Assembly: GCA_002320385.1 (NCBI GenBank)
Contig: DCKN01000081.1
Span: 1-9,034 of the forward strand
DNA: 9,034 bases
Direction: 5' to 3'
Source of the DNA: Proteobacteria bacterium UBA1673
GTDB taxonomy: Bacteria > Pseudomonadota > Gammaproteobacteria > Comchoanobacterales > Comchoanobacteraceae
Shown here: one piece after another, positions 1 to 7,359 of the stretch
Numbering within the stretch: position 1 is the first letter of the stretch
How the letters are laid out: each line of letters starts with the position of its first letter
Program-made: the position numbers and the translations under genes
Notes under the pieces: model-generated
Database searches by the model: none
Seen by the model: the letters and a program-made list of their open reading frames with translations, nothing else
Told to the model about the DNA's origin: nothing

Positions 1-705
1 CTGTCCTACATGCAAACGAAACTGGTTCGTGGCTGGACGCACCTTGAGCGACAAAGAGGTGGGATTGGGCTTCGCGGTGGTCCGGGAGAGACGCAGATTG
101 AAGTTGACCGAAGAATTTTGCGAGACAATATTCACAAAATCAAAGTCAAATTAGATAAAGTTGTGCAAACCAGACAGCTTAATCGAAAAAGACGTAGAGA
201 TGATCAAGTATTCGCCATGGCCCTGGTGGGGTATACCAATGCTGGGAAATCAAGCCTATTCAATCAATTAACGCACGCCAAGACATGGGCAAACGACCAA
301 CTATTCGCGACACTTGACCCACTGGTTCGGAGCATGACCTTACCTGATTGTTCTGAAAAAATATTACTGATTGACACTGTGGGATTTATGCGTGATTTAC
401 CCGAGGCACTCGTGACAGCCTTTCGATCTACTTTAGAAGAAATTCTTTACTGTGATCTAATCGTCCATGTGATTGACTGTGGCGATCATGAAATGGCAGA
501 TAAAATTGCCAGCGTTGAATCAACCTTGGAAATCATTGGCGCCCAAGACATTCACCGAGTCAACGTATTCAATAAACATGATCTTAATCCGGCATTTCAT
601 AGTCGAAGTGCAGTGGCATCCTGCGTTGTTTCATCATTACAAAAGCAATCACTTCACGCATTTTATGAACTCATCAAGCCCTTAATCAAAGATAAAAGAA
701 GCTGA
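1..705 (+). CDS. hflX: GTPase HflX, 5'-partial, lacking the usual C-terminal domain
   Basis: HflX is a cytoplasmic GTPase of the Obg-HflX superfamily that binds the 50S subunit and can split stalled or stressed ribosomes. The frame is open from base 1, so the N-terminal part (roughly 150 residues judged against E. coli) lies outside the window; the ATG at 10 is internal. Counting from base 1, the family linker LVRGWTHLERQRGG is followed by the glycine-rich GGPGETQ. The GTPase motifs are all present: G1 GYTNAGKS (77-84), G2 TLDP (104-107), G3 DTVGF (125-129) and G4 NKHD (191-194). A degenerate G5 (VSS) lies near 210. The protein stops about 20 residues after G5, whereas E. coli HflX continues for roughly 70 more; nothing in 706-782 encodes the missing domain in any frame. 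The G-domain residues are intact, so nucleotide binding and hydrolysis should be retained. The family call is firm; the consequence of the short C-terminus is unknown. Confidence 0.95.
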   Translation: MSYMQTKLVRGWTHLERQRGGIGLRGGPGETQIEVDRRILRDNIHKIKVKLDKVVQTRQLNRKRRRDDQVFAMALVGYTNAGKSSLFNQLTHAKTWANDQLFATLDPLVRSMTLPDCSEKILLIDTVGFMRDLPEALVTAFRSTLEEILYCDLIVHVIDCGDHEMADKIASVESTLEIIGAQDIHRVNVFNKHDLNPAFHSRSAVASCVVSSLQKQSLHAFYELIKPLIKDKRS

Positions 706-741
706 AGTAGATTGCATTAATCGCCTATATTTTTAGATTGT

Positions 742-760
742 TAGGCCGATGGTAAGCCTA
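742..760. terminator. Weak hairpin between convergent hflX and phosphatase genes
   Basis: A 5-bp stem TAGGC (742-746) and GCCTA (756-760) encloses a 9-base loop. A second GCCTA at 723-727 can pair with the same TAGGC, so two alternative hairpins are possible, with a TATTTTTA run between them. The site sits in the 77-base gap between two convergent genes, where a shared terminator would be expected. The stem is short and neither strand has a clean T-tract directly after it, so this is a low-confidence call. Confidence 0.2.
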
Positions 761-782
761 GTATTCAGAAGCTATTGCGGCA

Positions 783-1493
783 CTATGTTGGATCTATCGC
801 CCGCAATGCTTGCAAAAAAACCGAATGGCGACAAAAAGTAGTCATTTCATAATAACAAGTGGCCCAAGACGGGGTGTGCATGTCAACTAAAGTGATGCTT
901 TTGACGCATGCAGCGCGTGCAGCATCAATATCGGCTCTTTGGTCGCCAATCATTAGACATTGATCAGGTGATAAGCCAAAACAAGCAATACTATTATTCA
1001 GCATGGTAGGGTCTGGCTTTGCTACGGATAAATTAGCAAAAGCCATATAATCAAAACAATCACTGACCCCAGTCTTCTCAAGTTCTGCATGCACGATTTC
1101 GCTTGTTTTGTTCGTAGCTAACGCAAGCTTTAATCCGTATTTTTTAGCCAAAGTGAGAATAGCCAGTGAATCACTGAATAACTTAATTTGATCACAAAAA
1201 ACATGATAATAATAATTAAAACGTTGATAATATGCATCGGGCGTGACATCACTATTCTTGGTCAGTGCAGCACAGACTTGATCCTTATCGTGCCCCAACA
1301 GCCCATGTAGAGCATCGGCTGAAGCATGCGGTAATTTCAATGCTTCAAGTGCATGTTGATGCGCTAAAATCACCGAGCGACTTGAGTCAACAAGTGTACC
1401 ATCCCAGTCGAAAATCAAGCACGATAAAGTGCTTGGTAGGGTGATGGTGGTGCGAATGACTGACGCATTCGATAAAGTTTTAGAATCAGACAT
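783..1493 (-). CDS. HAD-superfamily hydrolase, phosphoglycolate-phosphatase-like
   Basis: This is a soluble haloacid-dehalogenase-type phosphatase of 236 residues, the usual size for the Gph / beta-phosphoglucomutase-like group. Motif I is FDWDGTLVDS (28-37), with the nucleophile Asp29 and the acid/base Asp31. The helical C1 cap lies at about 38-105. Motif II is ATNKT (126-130), with Thr127 as the phosphate-binding hydroxyl. Motif III lysine is Lys159 in VAKPDP. Motif IV is GDQRAD (183-188), with Asp184 and Asp188 as Mg2+ ligands. All catalytic residues are present. Substrate is not decided by sequence: 2-phosphoglycolate is a common default, but other sugar phosphates are equally possible, so no symbol is given. 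The ATG at 1493 is the only ATG before motif I. It gives a 20-odd-residue leader with no hydrophobic core, and the ribosome-binding site is weak (a GAG about 9 bases upstream). The gene runs opposite to hflX and hflK, between them, which is an unusual placement. Confidence 0.88.
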   Translation of the reverse strand: MSDSKTLSNASVIRTTITLPSTLSCLIFDWDGTLVDSSRSVILAHQHALEALKLPHASADALHGLLGHDKDQVCAALTKNSDVTPDAYYQRFNYYYHVFCDQIKLFSDSLAILTLAKKYGLKLALATNKTSEIVHAELEKTGVSDCFDYMAFANLSVAKPDPTMLNNSIACFGLSPDQCLMIGDQRADIDAARAACVKSITLVDMHTPSWATCYYEMTTFCRHSVFLQALRAIDPT

Positions 1494-1540
1494 AGACAGG
1501 GTCTCAGTAAGGGCTTAATTGAAACCAATAGTGCATGAAG

Positions 1541-1557
1541 TGACAAGTCAATGTCAA
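1541..1557. promoter_or_regulatory. Palindromic site with a TTGACA element upstream of the phosphatase gene
   Basis: TGACA (1541-1545) and TGTCA (1552-1556) form an inverted repeat with a 6-base spacer. The inner TGACAAGTCA (1541-1550) is itself nearly self-complementary. On the minus strand the same bases contain TTGACA (1557-1552), a consensus -35 hexamer, followed by TTGACT. No convincing -10 lies at 16-18 bases from either. The location, about 50-65 bases upstream of the phosphatase start in the divergent gap with hflK, fits an operator or promoter, but this is inference. Confidence 0.2.
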
Positions 1558-1691
1558 GGTTATTTAAGCGCAATGAATGCGATCGATAAACACAAATTAA
1601 GCACAAAACGAGGAAAAGCTGTGACGCAGAATTTACAACACTAGCTACACGAGCAATCATGGAAGTATTGTTGAGGCATGTTTTAGCCAGA

Positions 1692-1719
1692 TTGATGGTA
1701 AGAAACAAAAGTTAATAAT
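1692..1719 (+). promoter_or_regulatory. Candidate sigma70 promoter for hflK-hflC
   Basis: A -35-like TTGATG (1692-1697) is followed by a 16-base spacer and an AATAAT -10 (1714-1719), matching 4/6 and 5/6 of consensus. Transcription would begin near 1726 and run into hflK about 40 bases later, or about 130 bases later if a downstream start is used. Because the phosphatase gene reverses the strand, hflK cannot be read from the hflX transcript, so some promoter must lie in 1494-1766. Confidence 0.35.
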
Positions 1720-1766
1720 AAAAATCCATCATTTAATGAGGTATCTAGCGATTAATTAAGGCGGTA

Positions 1767-2912
1767 ATGCCGATGATTGCGCGTATGATCATCAACGAAT
1801 CAAACTTGTGTCTGAGCAAACGTTGTGGAATAATGTATTTATTTGCGAGACCTGACATGGCAGCACCGTCAACTTCTAAAATGAACGACAAAGATCATAA
1901 TCCCTGGGAAAGAAAGCGGCCAAAGCAGCCACCCAATATTGACGAATTACTCCTAAAGTATAGTAAGCAGTACTTTAACGGTAATGACGGCTCTAGCTCA
2001 AGAGGGAACCTCACGCTATTTAGCATGCTACTTGGAGTGCTGCTATTATTCTGGTTTATCTCCGGATTTTACACTGTTAAACCTGCTGAAGAAGGCGTGA
2101 TGCTTCGATTTGGACGCTATGTTGGCCGCGTCGATCCCGGTTTACACTGGATGGCGCGCGGCATCGACCGTGTATCCATTCTCAACACCAACCGTATTGA
2201 AACGTGGAATTACTCTGCCGAAATGCTGACCAAAGATGAGAACTACGCTAAAGTAGCGCTCAGCGTGTTCTACAGGATTGGGAATCCTGAAGATTATCTA
2301 TTCAAGGTATCCGATCCAGTTACCAGTCTTGAAAACGCGGTTGCCAGCGCACTTAGACAAGTGATCGGCCATACCGATTTAGAGGCGATCCTAACCGTTG
2401 GCAAAGAAGAGGCTCGGGCGAATGTTGAAGCGCTGGTCAACGAAATTCTCAATGACTATCAAACCGGTATCATCGTCACTGACGTTAAAATGCAAGAGGC
2501 AACAGTGCCATCTGCTGTGATTAAAGCGTTTGATAACGTGATCACCGCTCGGGAGGAAAAAGCTGCAAAAATCAGTCAGGGGGAGCGATACGTCAAAGAT
2601 ATCATTCCTAAAGCCGTTGGTAAAGCAACGCGAGCAGTCGAAGAAGCTAAGGCGTATCAAGAACAAGTGATTTTCGGTGCTAAAGGTGATGTTGCTCAGT
2701 TTCTTGCATTATTGCCTGTTTATAATGATAATCCCAAGCTATTAACCGACCGAATTTATTTCGAAACCATGCAATCTGTCTTGAGCCGCATGAAAAAAGT
2801 TTACACCAATGATACCAAATCAGTCATGTTCGTCCAGCCGGGTGCTAGTGGGCCCAGCCAAGCACAACAAGATGCCATGAAGCAAGTTTCAATTTACAAG
2901 CAAAACGGATAG
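1767..2912 (+). CDS. hflK: FtsH protease modulator HflK
   Basis: HflK is a bitopic inner-membrane SPFH/Band-7 protein. With HflC it forms a large periplasm-facing assembly around FtsH and tunes FtsH proteolysis. From the 1767 start the protein has 381 residues. A polar cytoplasmic N-terminus contains NPWERKRPKQPPNIDELL, resembling the DPWG and PPDLDDI features of E. coli HflK. One membrane segment lies at about 82-101, followed by the Band-7 domain opening FYTVKPAEEGVMLRFGR. The hallmark SALRQVIG, the Ala/Glu-rich helix at about 265-300 and the LLPVYNDNPKLLTDRIYFETM block follow. Start choice is uncertain. ATG 1767 has a good AAGGCGG five to eight bases upstream. The recognisable family sequence begins only at the ATGs at 1857 or 1881 (the latter reads MNDKDHNPWE), which have little or no Shine-Dalgarno. 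The first 30-38 residues may therefore be untranslated leader. hflC follows after 15 bases. Confidence 0.95.
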   Translation: MPMIARMIINESNLCLSKRCGIMYLFARPDMAAPSTSKMNDKDHNPWERKRPKQPPNIDELLLKYSKQYFNGNDGSSSRGNLTLFSMLLGVLLLFWFISGFYTVKPAEEGVMLRFGRYVGRVDPGLHWMARGIDRVSILNTNRIETWNYSAEMLTKDENYAKVALSVFYRIGNPEDYLFKVSDPVTSLENAVASALRQVIGHTDLEAILTVGKEEARANVEALVNEILNDYQTGIIVTDVKMQEATVPSAVIKAFDNVITAREEKAAKISQGERYVKDIIPKAVGKATRAVEEAKAYQEQVIFGAKGDVAQFLALLPVYNDNPKLLTDRIYFETMQSVLSRMKKVYTNDTKSVMFVQPGASGPSQAQQDAMKQVSIYKQNG

Positions 2913-2927
2913 CCTTAAGGAGTCACC

Positions 2928-3848
2928 ATGAGCAAATTACAATCACAGCGTCAAGAGTTAATGACCAATAGCGTGATTATCGCGTTATTAGCTGTCGTGA
3001 TCATCGTGCTGATGTCACTATTTCTAGTCTACGAAGGTCGAGTAGCTCTGGTCAGTCGATTTGGTCGTCTCAAGACCAACGCCAAGGGTAATATCATTGT
3101 CTATCAACCTGGTCTACACTTTCGTGTGCCGGTGATGGATGCTGTCAAAAATATTGACATGCGATTACAGGGGTTTTTAGTCCCATCTGAGCGGATCTAC
3201 ACCCAAGAACAAAAAAACGTACGAGTTGACTACTACGTGCGCTATGTCGTGAGCAATGTTGAACGATTTTATCTAAGTACAGGTGGGAGTTTTTTCAAGG
3301 CAAACAACATTTTGCGTGGAAAAATCAACGATACGCTACGAGAGGAAATCGGCAAAAGAGAGCTCAATGAAGTCATCACTGGGCAGCGTGGTGACATTAT
3401 GACGACATTGCGTACCAAATCGCATCAGAGCGCCCAAAATATAGGCATTAAAGTAATCGATGTTCGTATCGTAAAATTAGATTACCCACAGGAAGTCTCG
3501 CAAAGCGTTTACACGCGCATGCGTGAGGCCAGAGAACGTATGGCGACCATGTATCGATCAGAAGGGGATTCAGAAAGCGAAATCATTCGAGCCAAAGGGG
3601 ATGCAGACGTAGTCAGAATATTGGCAAAGTCAAAGCAAGAGGCCGCAGACATACGCGCACGCGGTGATCAACAGGCTGCTGAAGTATACAACCAAGCATA
3701 TGGTAAAAATACACAGTTTTTTGAATTTCTCAGAGGCATGGAGCTTTACGATAAGTCAGTTGGTAATGATGAGACCCTACTCACAGATTTGAAGTCATTC
3801 AAGTTATTCAATCGCTTTATCAACGGTGCTGATGACAGCGCAAGCTAA
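2928..3848 (+). CDS. hflC: FtsH protease modulator HflC
   Basis: HflC is the partner of HflK in the inner-membrane HflKC-FtsH complex. It has a short cytoplasmic N-terminus, one membrane helix at about 15-35 (SVIIALLAVVIIVLMSLFLV), then the SPFH domain with the family signatures EGRVALVSRFGRL, QPGLHFRVPV, YYVRYVVS and IKVIDVRIVKLDYP. An Ala/Glu/Arg-rich helical region follows (about 200-255), then FFEFLRGMELYDKS near the C-terminus. At 306 residues it is shorter than E. coli HflC (334) because it lacks the low-complexity insertion after the LRSEIGR region; here LREEIGKRELNEVITGQRG leads almost directly into the next Band-7 strand. The start is well supported by AAGGAG (2917-2922) five bases before the ATG. 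The 15-base gap after hflK implies co-transcription and matched stoichiometry. Confidence 0.96.
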   Translation: MSKLQSQRQELMTNSVIIALLAVVIIVLMSLFLVYEGRVALVSRFGRLKTNAKGNIIVYQPGLHFRVPVMDAVKNIDMRLQGFLVPSERIYTQEQKNVRVDYYVRYVVSNVERFYLSTGGSFFKANNILRGKINDTLREEIGKRELNEVITGQRGDIMTTLRTKSHQSAQNIGIKVIDVRIVKLDYPQEVSQSVYTRMREARERMATMYRSEGDSESEIIRAKGDADVVRILAKSKQEAADIRARGDQQAAEVYNQAYGKNTQFFEFLRGMELYDKSVGNDETLLTDLKSFKLFNRFINGADDSAS

Positions 3849-3862
3849 CGGCATTTGTCTCG

Positions 3863-3899
3863 ATTTTCTCTCAATGCTCAAGGGTGCTTGAGAGAAAAT
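3863..3899. terminator. Perfect 12-bp inverted repeat after hflC, likely terminator
   Basis: ATTTTCTCTCAA (3863-3874) is exactly complementary to TTGAGAGAAAAT (3888-3899), with a 13-base loop. It begins 15 bases after the hflC stop, where the hflKC transcript should end. The stem ends in A/T pairs and there is no clean T-run after it on either strand, so it is not a textbook intrinsic terminator. It could also act as an RNA 3'-end stabiliser. Both strands can form it. Confidence 0.5.
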
Positions 3900-4358
3900 T
3901 ATCAATCAGACACTGATGTTTTCAATACCACACATAAGCTCAAACAATCGTACAGAGCGCTTGGTTGATAGTATTTAAAAAATACTGAAACCGATATTGA
4001 AATAATCATATTCAAGATTTTCTGGTACGGTTTTTAAGATAAGCGTCATCACTGTCGTGCGTCGCTAACATCTAACCAGAGCCATCAATGCAGCGGGTGA
4101 AATTGAAAGGGCGTTGCAAACACAGCCACACAGGAGCAGCAAATTGAGTGATCTAGCATTCAGTAACAAGCGGCAAGTAGGATCAGACGGCATAATGTCT
4201 TCATCTGTCCAATGCAGGAGGCTAAGAGCCACTAGATAAGATTGCTTGTTGGCGCAGTATCACAGCCAAACTGAGGATAGGCGGCATGGTGTGACTGGTC
4301 CATCCTCATACTAAATTATGAGACTTTGGGCTACATGGGGCTTAATCATAACATCACG
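3900..4358. other. Intergenic stretch with no recognisable gene
   Basis: This lies between the hflC terminator-like hairpin and the 3' end of the convergent leftward gene. I see no ORF of convincing length, tRNA or rRNA. It has small inverted repeats: AGTATTT/AAATACT (3970-3986, 3-base loop), TGAGGAT/ATCCTCA (4272-4278 and 4302-4308) and CTCATA/TATGAG (4305-4310 and 4317-4322). The last two share bases and are mutually exclusive folds. They lie 37-87 bases past the stop of the leftward gene and could help end its transcript, though no T-tract follows on that strand. The gap is long for two convergent genes; decayed sequence or a small RNA cannot be excluded by eye. Confidence 0.5.
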
Positions 4359-7151
4359 TTAGTAAGCATTTCCATCCATTTGTGTGGGCAGTGAGGTATC
4401 TACTGTATTGGTGTATGACGCGTACGAGGTAAGATCCTTACCTGTTATGAAGTCTGTCATGTAGCTTTGCAGCACGCGGTCCTGCGCCAATTGAGATGCC
4501 CGCATTTGATAGATCGTAGACGAAGAACCGTTAAAGAAAACATCAGTATCAGAGGTTGCACGAGTTCTACTCTGCCAGCCAGTGCCACCAGTTGTAAGTG
4601 CTTTGGTTGCTACGAGAGTCGCGCGAACACTATTGGTCGCGCTGCCATCATTAGCTGGGAGCGTTACGGGATCATTTTTTTGTGTCCCATTATTGGTATT
4701 GGATGTCGTCGCTGCGGAAAGATAGCGATGAAGTTTCACAGTATCATTTCTATCATTATCAGTATTTTGATCCCCATTCCAAGTACCTGCCGCGATAGCA
4801 TTCTGCCATGGCTGACTATTAGAGAATGATTGATGGGATATTCGACTGACCAGTTGGGTAAATGGTGCATCAGCTGTAGCCTGTGAAAAAGGTGCAGTAC
4901 TGCCGTTGCCAGCGCTTCTGAATATATTACCAAAACCTGCAATCTCAGCCGTTAATGCGTCTTTTTTAGCATTGCTTTCAAGATCAAAAGACGATGTTTC
5001 AATAATCGAGGTATTGCCATAGAAGCCAAGGAAACCCAGCTTGGCAGCAGCTAAGTCAGTGTTAGAACTAACAAATGTTTGGGCAGTCTTGATTGGTCCA
5101 ATACTGGTGATAGAACTACTCGCGTTAGTCGGGTCGCTTACCGTGGATGGTGTGCCACGACTCATGAATGTATTGTTCAGAAACGCAACAGCATAACCAT
5201 TACCATCGGATGAATTGGAGTCAGAACGACTCGGAACGTCTAAAAAATGTCTCGTTGCAGCACCATCCGTTCCTTTCTTGCCCTTCAGTAAACTGTCTTC
5301 AACAATCAGTGAAGTCATTGTAGGCAAATCAGTTGCTTTACCAAAACCCCTCAACGAAAGAGCGGATGTAGCGGATGAAGCAAGGGATAAATCAAGGACA
5401 GCGTCACGCATGTAGATTTGCGCACCAAATATACCTTTGACACAGGTATCGCTATTTTCCGTAGCTTGGCAAATCATGTTACGTGAATAATGCTTACCGC
5501 CTGAAACGGAAAACGCACTGCCATTAGCGGGCAAGAATTGCAGCTTATCGGTAACCGCATTTGCTGCAACAAACCGAAGTGAAACGCCTTGGAATATTGA
5601 ATTGTCAAACTCATTGACCTTCGCGGTGGACTTGTTGCCTCCAATTTCATGCACTGTTTCTTTTCCATCATCCGAGTCTGGATCAGTGATCTCCAGCATA
5701 GCATCGGCGGAGGTTAAATTCTCACTGCTCGCGTGTACCGAAAGAATCTGATTCAACCTACCTGGTGAATTGAAAGACTGATTACGCAGGTCAAGATTAG
5801 ATTGTCCGAGAACAACCAAGCCAATAGAAGGGAATCGATTGTCACCTACTGCGGCTGTGATCGCTGGAGAGCTAGTAACATCACCGAGTGCTTTTAGCAA
5901 ACCGGTTCGAGCTCGGCCGCTAGGTAATTGTTCGATCTCCCACTTAGCTCTCGGTGCGCTACGAAATACGCTAGGTAACGTCCCTGTCACAGCACTACCC
6001 ACTTTCACCTTGGTCTTGGGGCCAGTAATCATGGCGCCATCTTTGGTAAAGAATAGCATTGCGCCAGGATCGATAGTTAGCTCGCTGACATCATAGAACA
6101 TCGCTGATCGCACCACGTGAATACCTGATTTCACAACAACTTTATCCCCTTTGACAAACGTGACTTTTCCCATCAGTTTTTCTATGTCTGTCAGGTTGCC
6201 TTGTTTCAAGGCACCTGATTGTAGCAGCGCGCCGTTGTTTGGATTTTCAGTGGCACAGGTTGTCACACCATTAGCACTATAGGACGTAAAACCAGCACCG
6301 CAAGAAATTTCTTTGGCAGAGATTGTGGCGCCAGGATAGCGATTAACAGGTTTGGTCATTTGCGCAAGGTGATGATTATGTGAATTACCTTTATGCAATG
6401 GTATGTTAATAAAGACCCTGGTGCCCCATTGCTCAGTATCTAATCCATTACGGTATTGCTGTAAAATGCCGAATTTAGCATAACCCGAATCGTAGTCAAC
6501 ACCAACTGACGCACCTGTGTAAGGATTTTTGGTATCATGGTGCCAGTAACGGGAGCCTTGAAAGAGAAAGTCAAAATCATAGAGTTTCTTGGTGGCATTG
6601 ATCACAAAGCTATTCATGGCGACCAGCTGGGAGTTAATTGAGTTTTCAGTTTCCGCAGCGCCACTGTAGTTCTGGGATTTGCCGAATGGCACGGTAAGCG
6701 ACATGTTGGCATCTAGATCATAAATATGTACTTCATAACCCATGATGGCTTGAGTAAATTCAAATTGATCATAATGCGTGTAATCAAAGCCGGCATAATA
6801 ACCGTGACGATAACCATCAACAGGATTCATCCGGTATACATAGTTACCGCCAAGCGTGTAGGTGTTAATGTCAGGATAATAAAGTTGAAACAGTTCCAAC
6901 TGTGTGAGTGATTGTTTAAGATCAGAGAGCATGACGGTGTTCATCAACCGAACATTCGCTAATGGTCCGTTACCCTTATCAACAGGATAGTGATCGAGGT
7001 AAGTTTGTTCGGTAATCAGGTTGCCTGTACTGGCACCAAGTTGCGTGGAGGTGCGATCAGCGATCGAGTTATACACGGCACCTTTAATCGAACAGGTGCA
7101 GACAAGCGTATAAATAGATAGGGCAAACAAATTAGCAGTTTTGTTATTCAC
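4359..7151 (-). CDS. Predicted secreted barrel/beta-helix surface protein, inverse-autotransporter-like
   Basis: This 930-residue protein matches no named protein I know. The start is revised to GTG at 7151. CAGGA lies nine bases upstream, a well-formed promoter sits just beyond, and the resulting N-terminus (hydrophobic LFALSIYTLVCTCSIKGA) aligns with the signal peptide of the divergent paralogue at 7874. The longer ATG at 7247 would overlap that promoter. Residues 97-252 contain about a dozen alternating, aromatic-ended amphipathic strands (for example GYYAGFDYTHYD, AIMGYEVHIYD, LDANMSLTVPF, RVFINIPL) followed by MTKPVNR, a layout resembling the inverse-autotransporter (intimin/invasin-type) barrel. 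Cys284 and Cys299 lie in the linker. Residues 330-720 have beta-helix-like signatures (ELTIDPGAMLFFTKDGAMI; IGLVVLGQSNLDL), an acidic Asp-rich loop at 488-499 and a second Cys pair (561, 570). The C-terminus is Ser/Thr/Asn-rich without a sorting signal. Outer-membrane display of the passenger, perhaps as an adhesin, is inferred. Coding is sure; the fold is moderately sure. Confidence 0.85.
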   Translation of the reverse strand: MNNKTANLFALSIYTLVCTCSIKGAVYNSIADRTSTQLGASTGNLITEQTYLDHYPVDKGNGPLANVRLMNTVMLSDLKQSLTQLELFQLYYPDINTYTLGGNYVYRMNPVDGYRHGYYAGFDYTHYDQFEFTQAIMGYEVHIYDLDANMSLTVPFGKSQNYSGAAETENSINSQLVAMNSFVINATKKLYDFDFLFQGSRYWHHDTKNPYTGASVGVDYDSGYAKFGILQQYRNGLDTEQWGTRVFINIPLHKGNSHNHHLAQMTKPVNRYPGATISAKEISCGAGFTSYSANGVTTCATENPNNGALLQSGALKQGNLTDIEKLMGKVTFVKGDKVVVKSGIHVVRSAMFYDVSELTIDPGAMLFFTKDGAMITGPKTKVKVGSAVTGTLPSVFRSAPRAKWEIEQLPSGRARTGLLKALGDVTSSPAITAAVGDNRFPSIGLVVLGQSNLDLRNQSFNSPGRLNQILSVHASSENLTSADAMLEITDPDSDDGKETVHEIGGNKSTAKVNEFDNSIFQGVSLRFVAANAVTDKLQFLPANGSAFSVSGGKHYSRNMICQATENSDTCVKGIFGAQIYMRDAVLDLSLASSATSALSLRGFGKATDLPTMTSLIVEDSLLKGKKGTDGAATRHFLDVPSRSDSNSSDGNGYAVAFLNNTFMSRGTPSTVSDPTNASSSITSIGPIKTAQTFVSSNTDLAAAKLGFLGFYGNTSIIETSSFDLESNAKKDALTAEIAGFGNIFRSAGNGSTAPFSQATADAPFTQLVSRISHQSFSNSQPWQNAIAAGTWNGDQNTDNDRNDTVKLHRYLSAATTSNTNNGTQKNDPVTLPANDGSATNSVRATLVATKALTTGGTGWQSRTRATSDTDVFFNGSSSTIYQMRASQLAQDRVLQSYMTDFITGKDLTSYASYTNTVDTSLPTQMDGNAY

Positions 7152-7179
7152 AGTATGAAATCCTGAAATGATTATTAAC

Positions 7180-7208
7180 AGTTTAGGCTGTTTGAATGCT
7201 GTGGTCAA
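7180..7208 (-). promoter_or_regulatory. Sigma70 promoter for the leftward surface-protein gene
   Basis: On the minus strand, TTGACC (7208-7203) is followed by exactly 17 bases and TAAACT (7185-7180). Transcription would begin near 7173, giving a leader of about 22 bases that carries CAGGA (7165-7161) before the GTG at 7151. This placement supports the GTG start over the ATG at 7247. The hexamers and spacer nearly duplicate those of the divergent gene. Confidence 0.6.
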
Positions 7209-7235
7209 TGAGAAATTTAAGCATTGGTATTTATC

Positions 7236-7263
7236 ATTGATTAACAATTGACGTTAATATTGA
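7236..7263. repeat. Three phased ATTGA repeats with an overlapping inverted repeat
   Basis: ATTGA occurs at 7236-7240, 7247-7251 and 7259-7263, spaced 11 and 12 bases apart, about one helical turn. An inverted repeat TTAAC (7241-7245) / GTTAA (7253-7257) overlaps the set. The array lies about 28-55 bases upstream of the -35 of the leftward gene, a usual position for an activator site. The units are short and AT-rich, so chance is possible. Confidence 0.3.
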
Positions 7264-7359
7264 TGCAGGGAATGGTTTAATGATGATAAAAATTTACAAT
7301 AGCGAAAATTGTGCGAATGATAGCCATGGTGGGATCGCCACACTATTTTAAGAGGGACG

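Noticed and set aside
473..685. Open frame of 70 codons inside hflX in another frame
   Set aside because: It overlaps the GTPase domain with its intact G3-G4 motifs; a shadow frame with no supporting signal.
1415..1708. Open frame of 97 codons on the minus strand overlapping the start of the phosphatase gene
   Set aside because: It overlaps the N-terminus of a well-supported gene in another frame, shows no family signature, and covers the region where divergent promoters must lie.
4467..6096. Several open frames of 66-120 codons, mainly on the plus strand, across the leftward surface-protein gene
   Set aside because: They are shadows of the long gene in other frames; their products show no domain, signal peptide or ribosome-binding site.
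7152..7247. Upstream ATG at 7247 as the start of the leftward surface protein
   Set aside because: It would add 32 residues ahead of the signal peptide, overlap the promoter at 7180-7208 and break alignment with the paralogue; GTG 7151 fits better.
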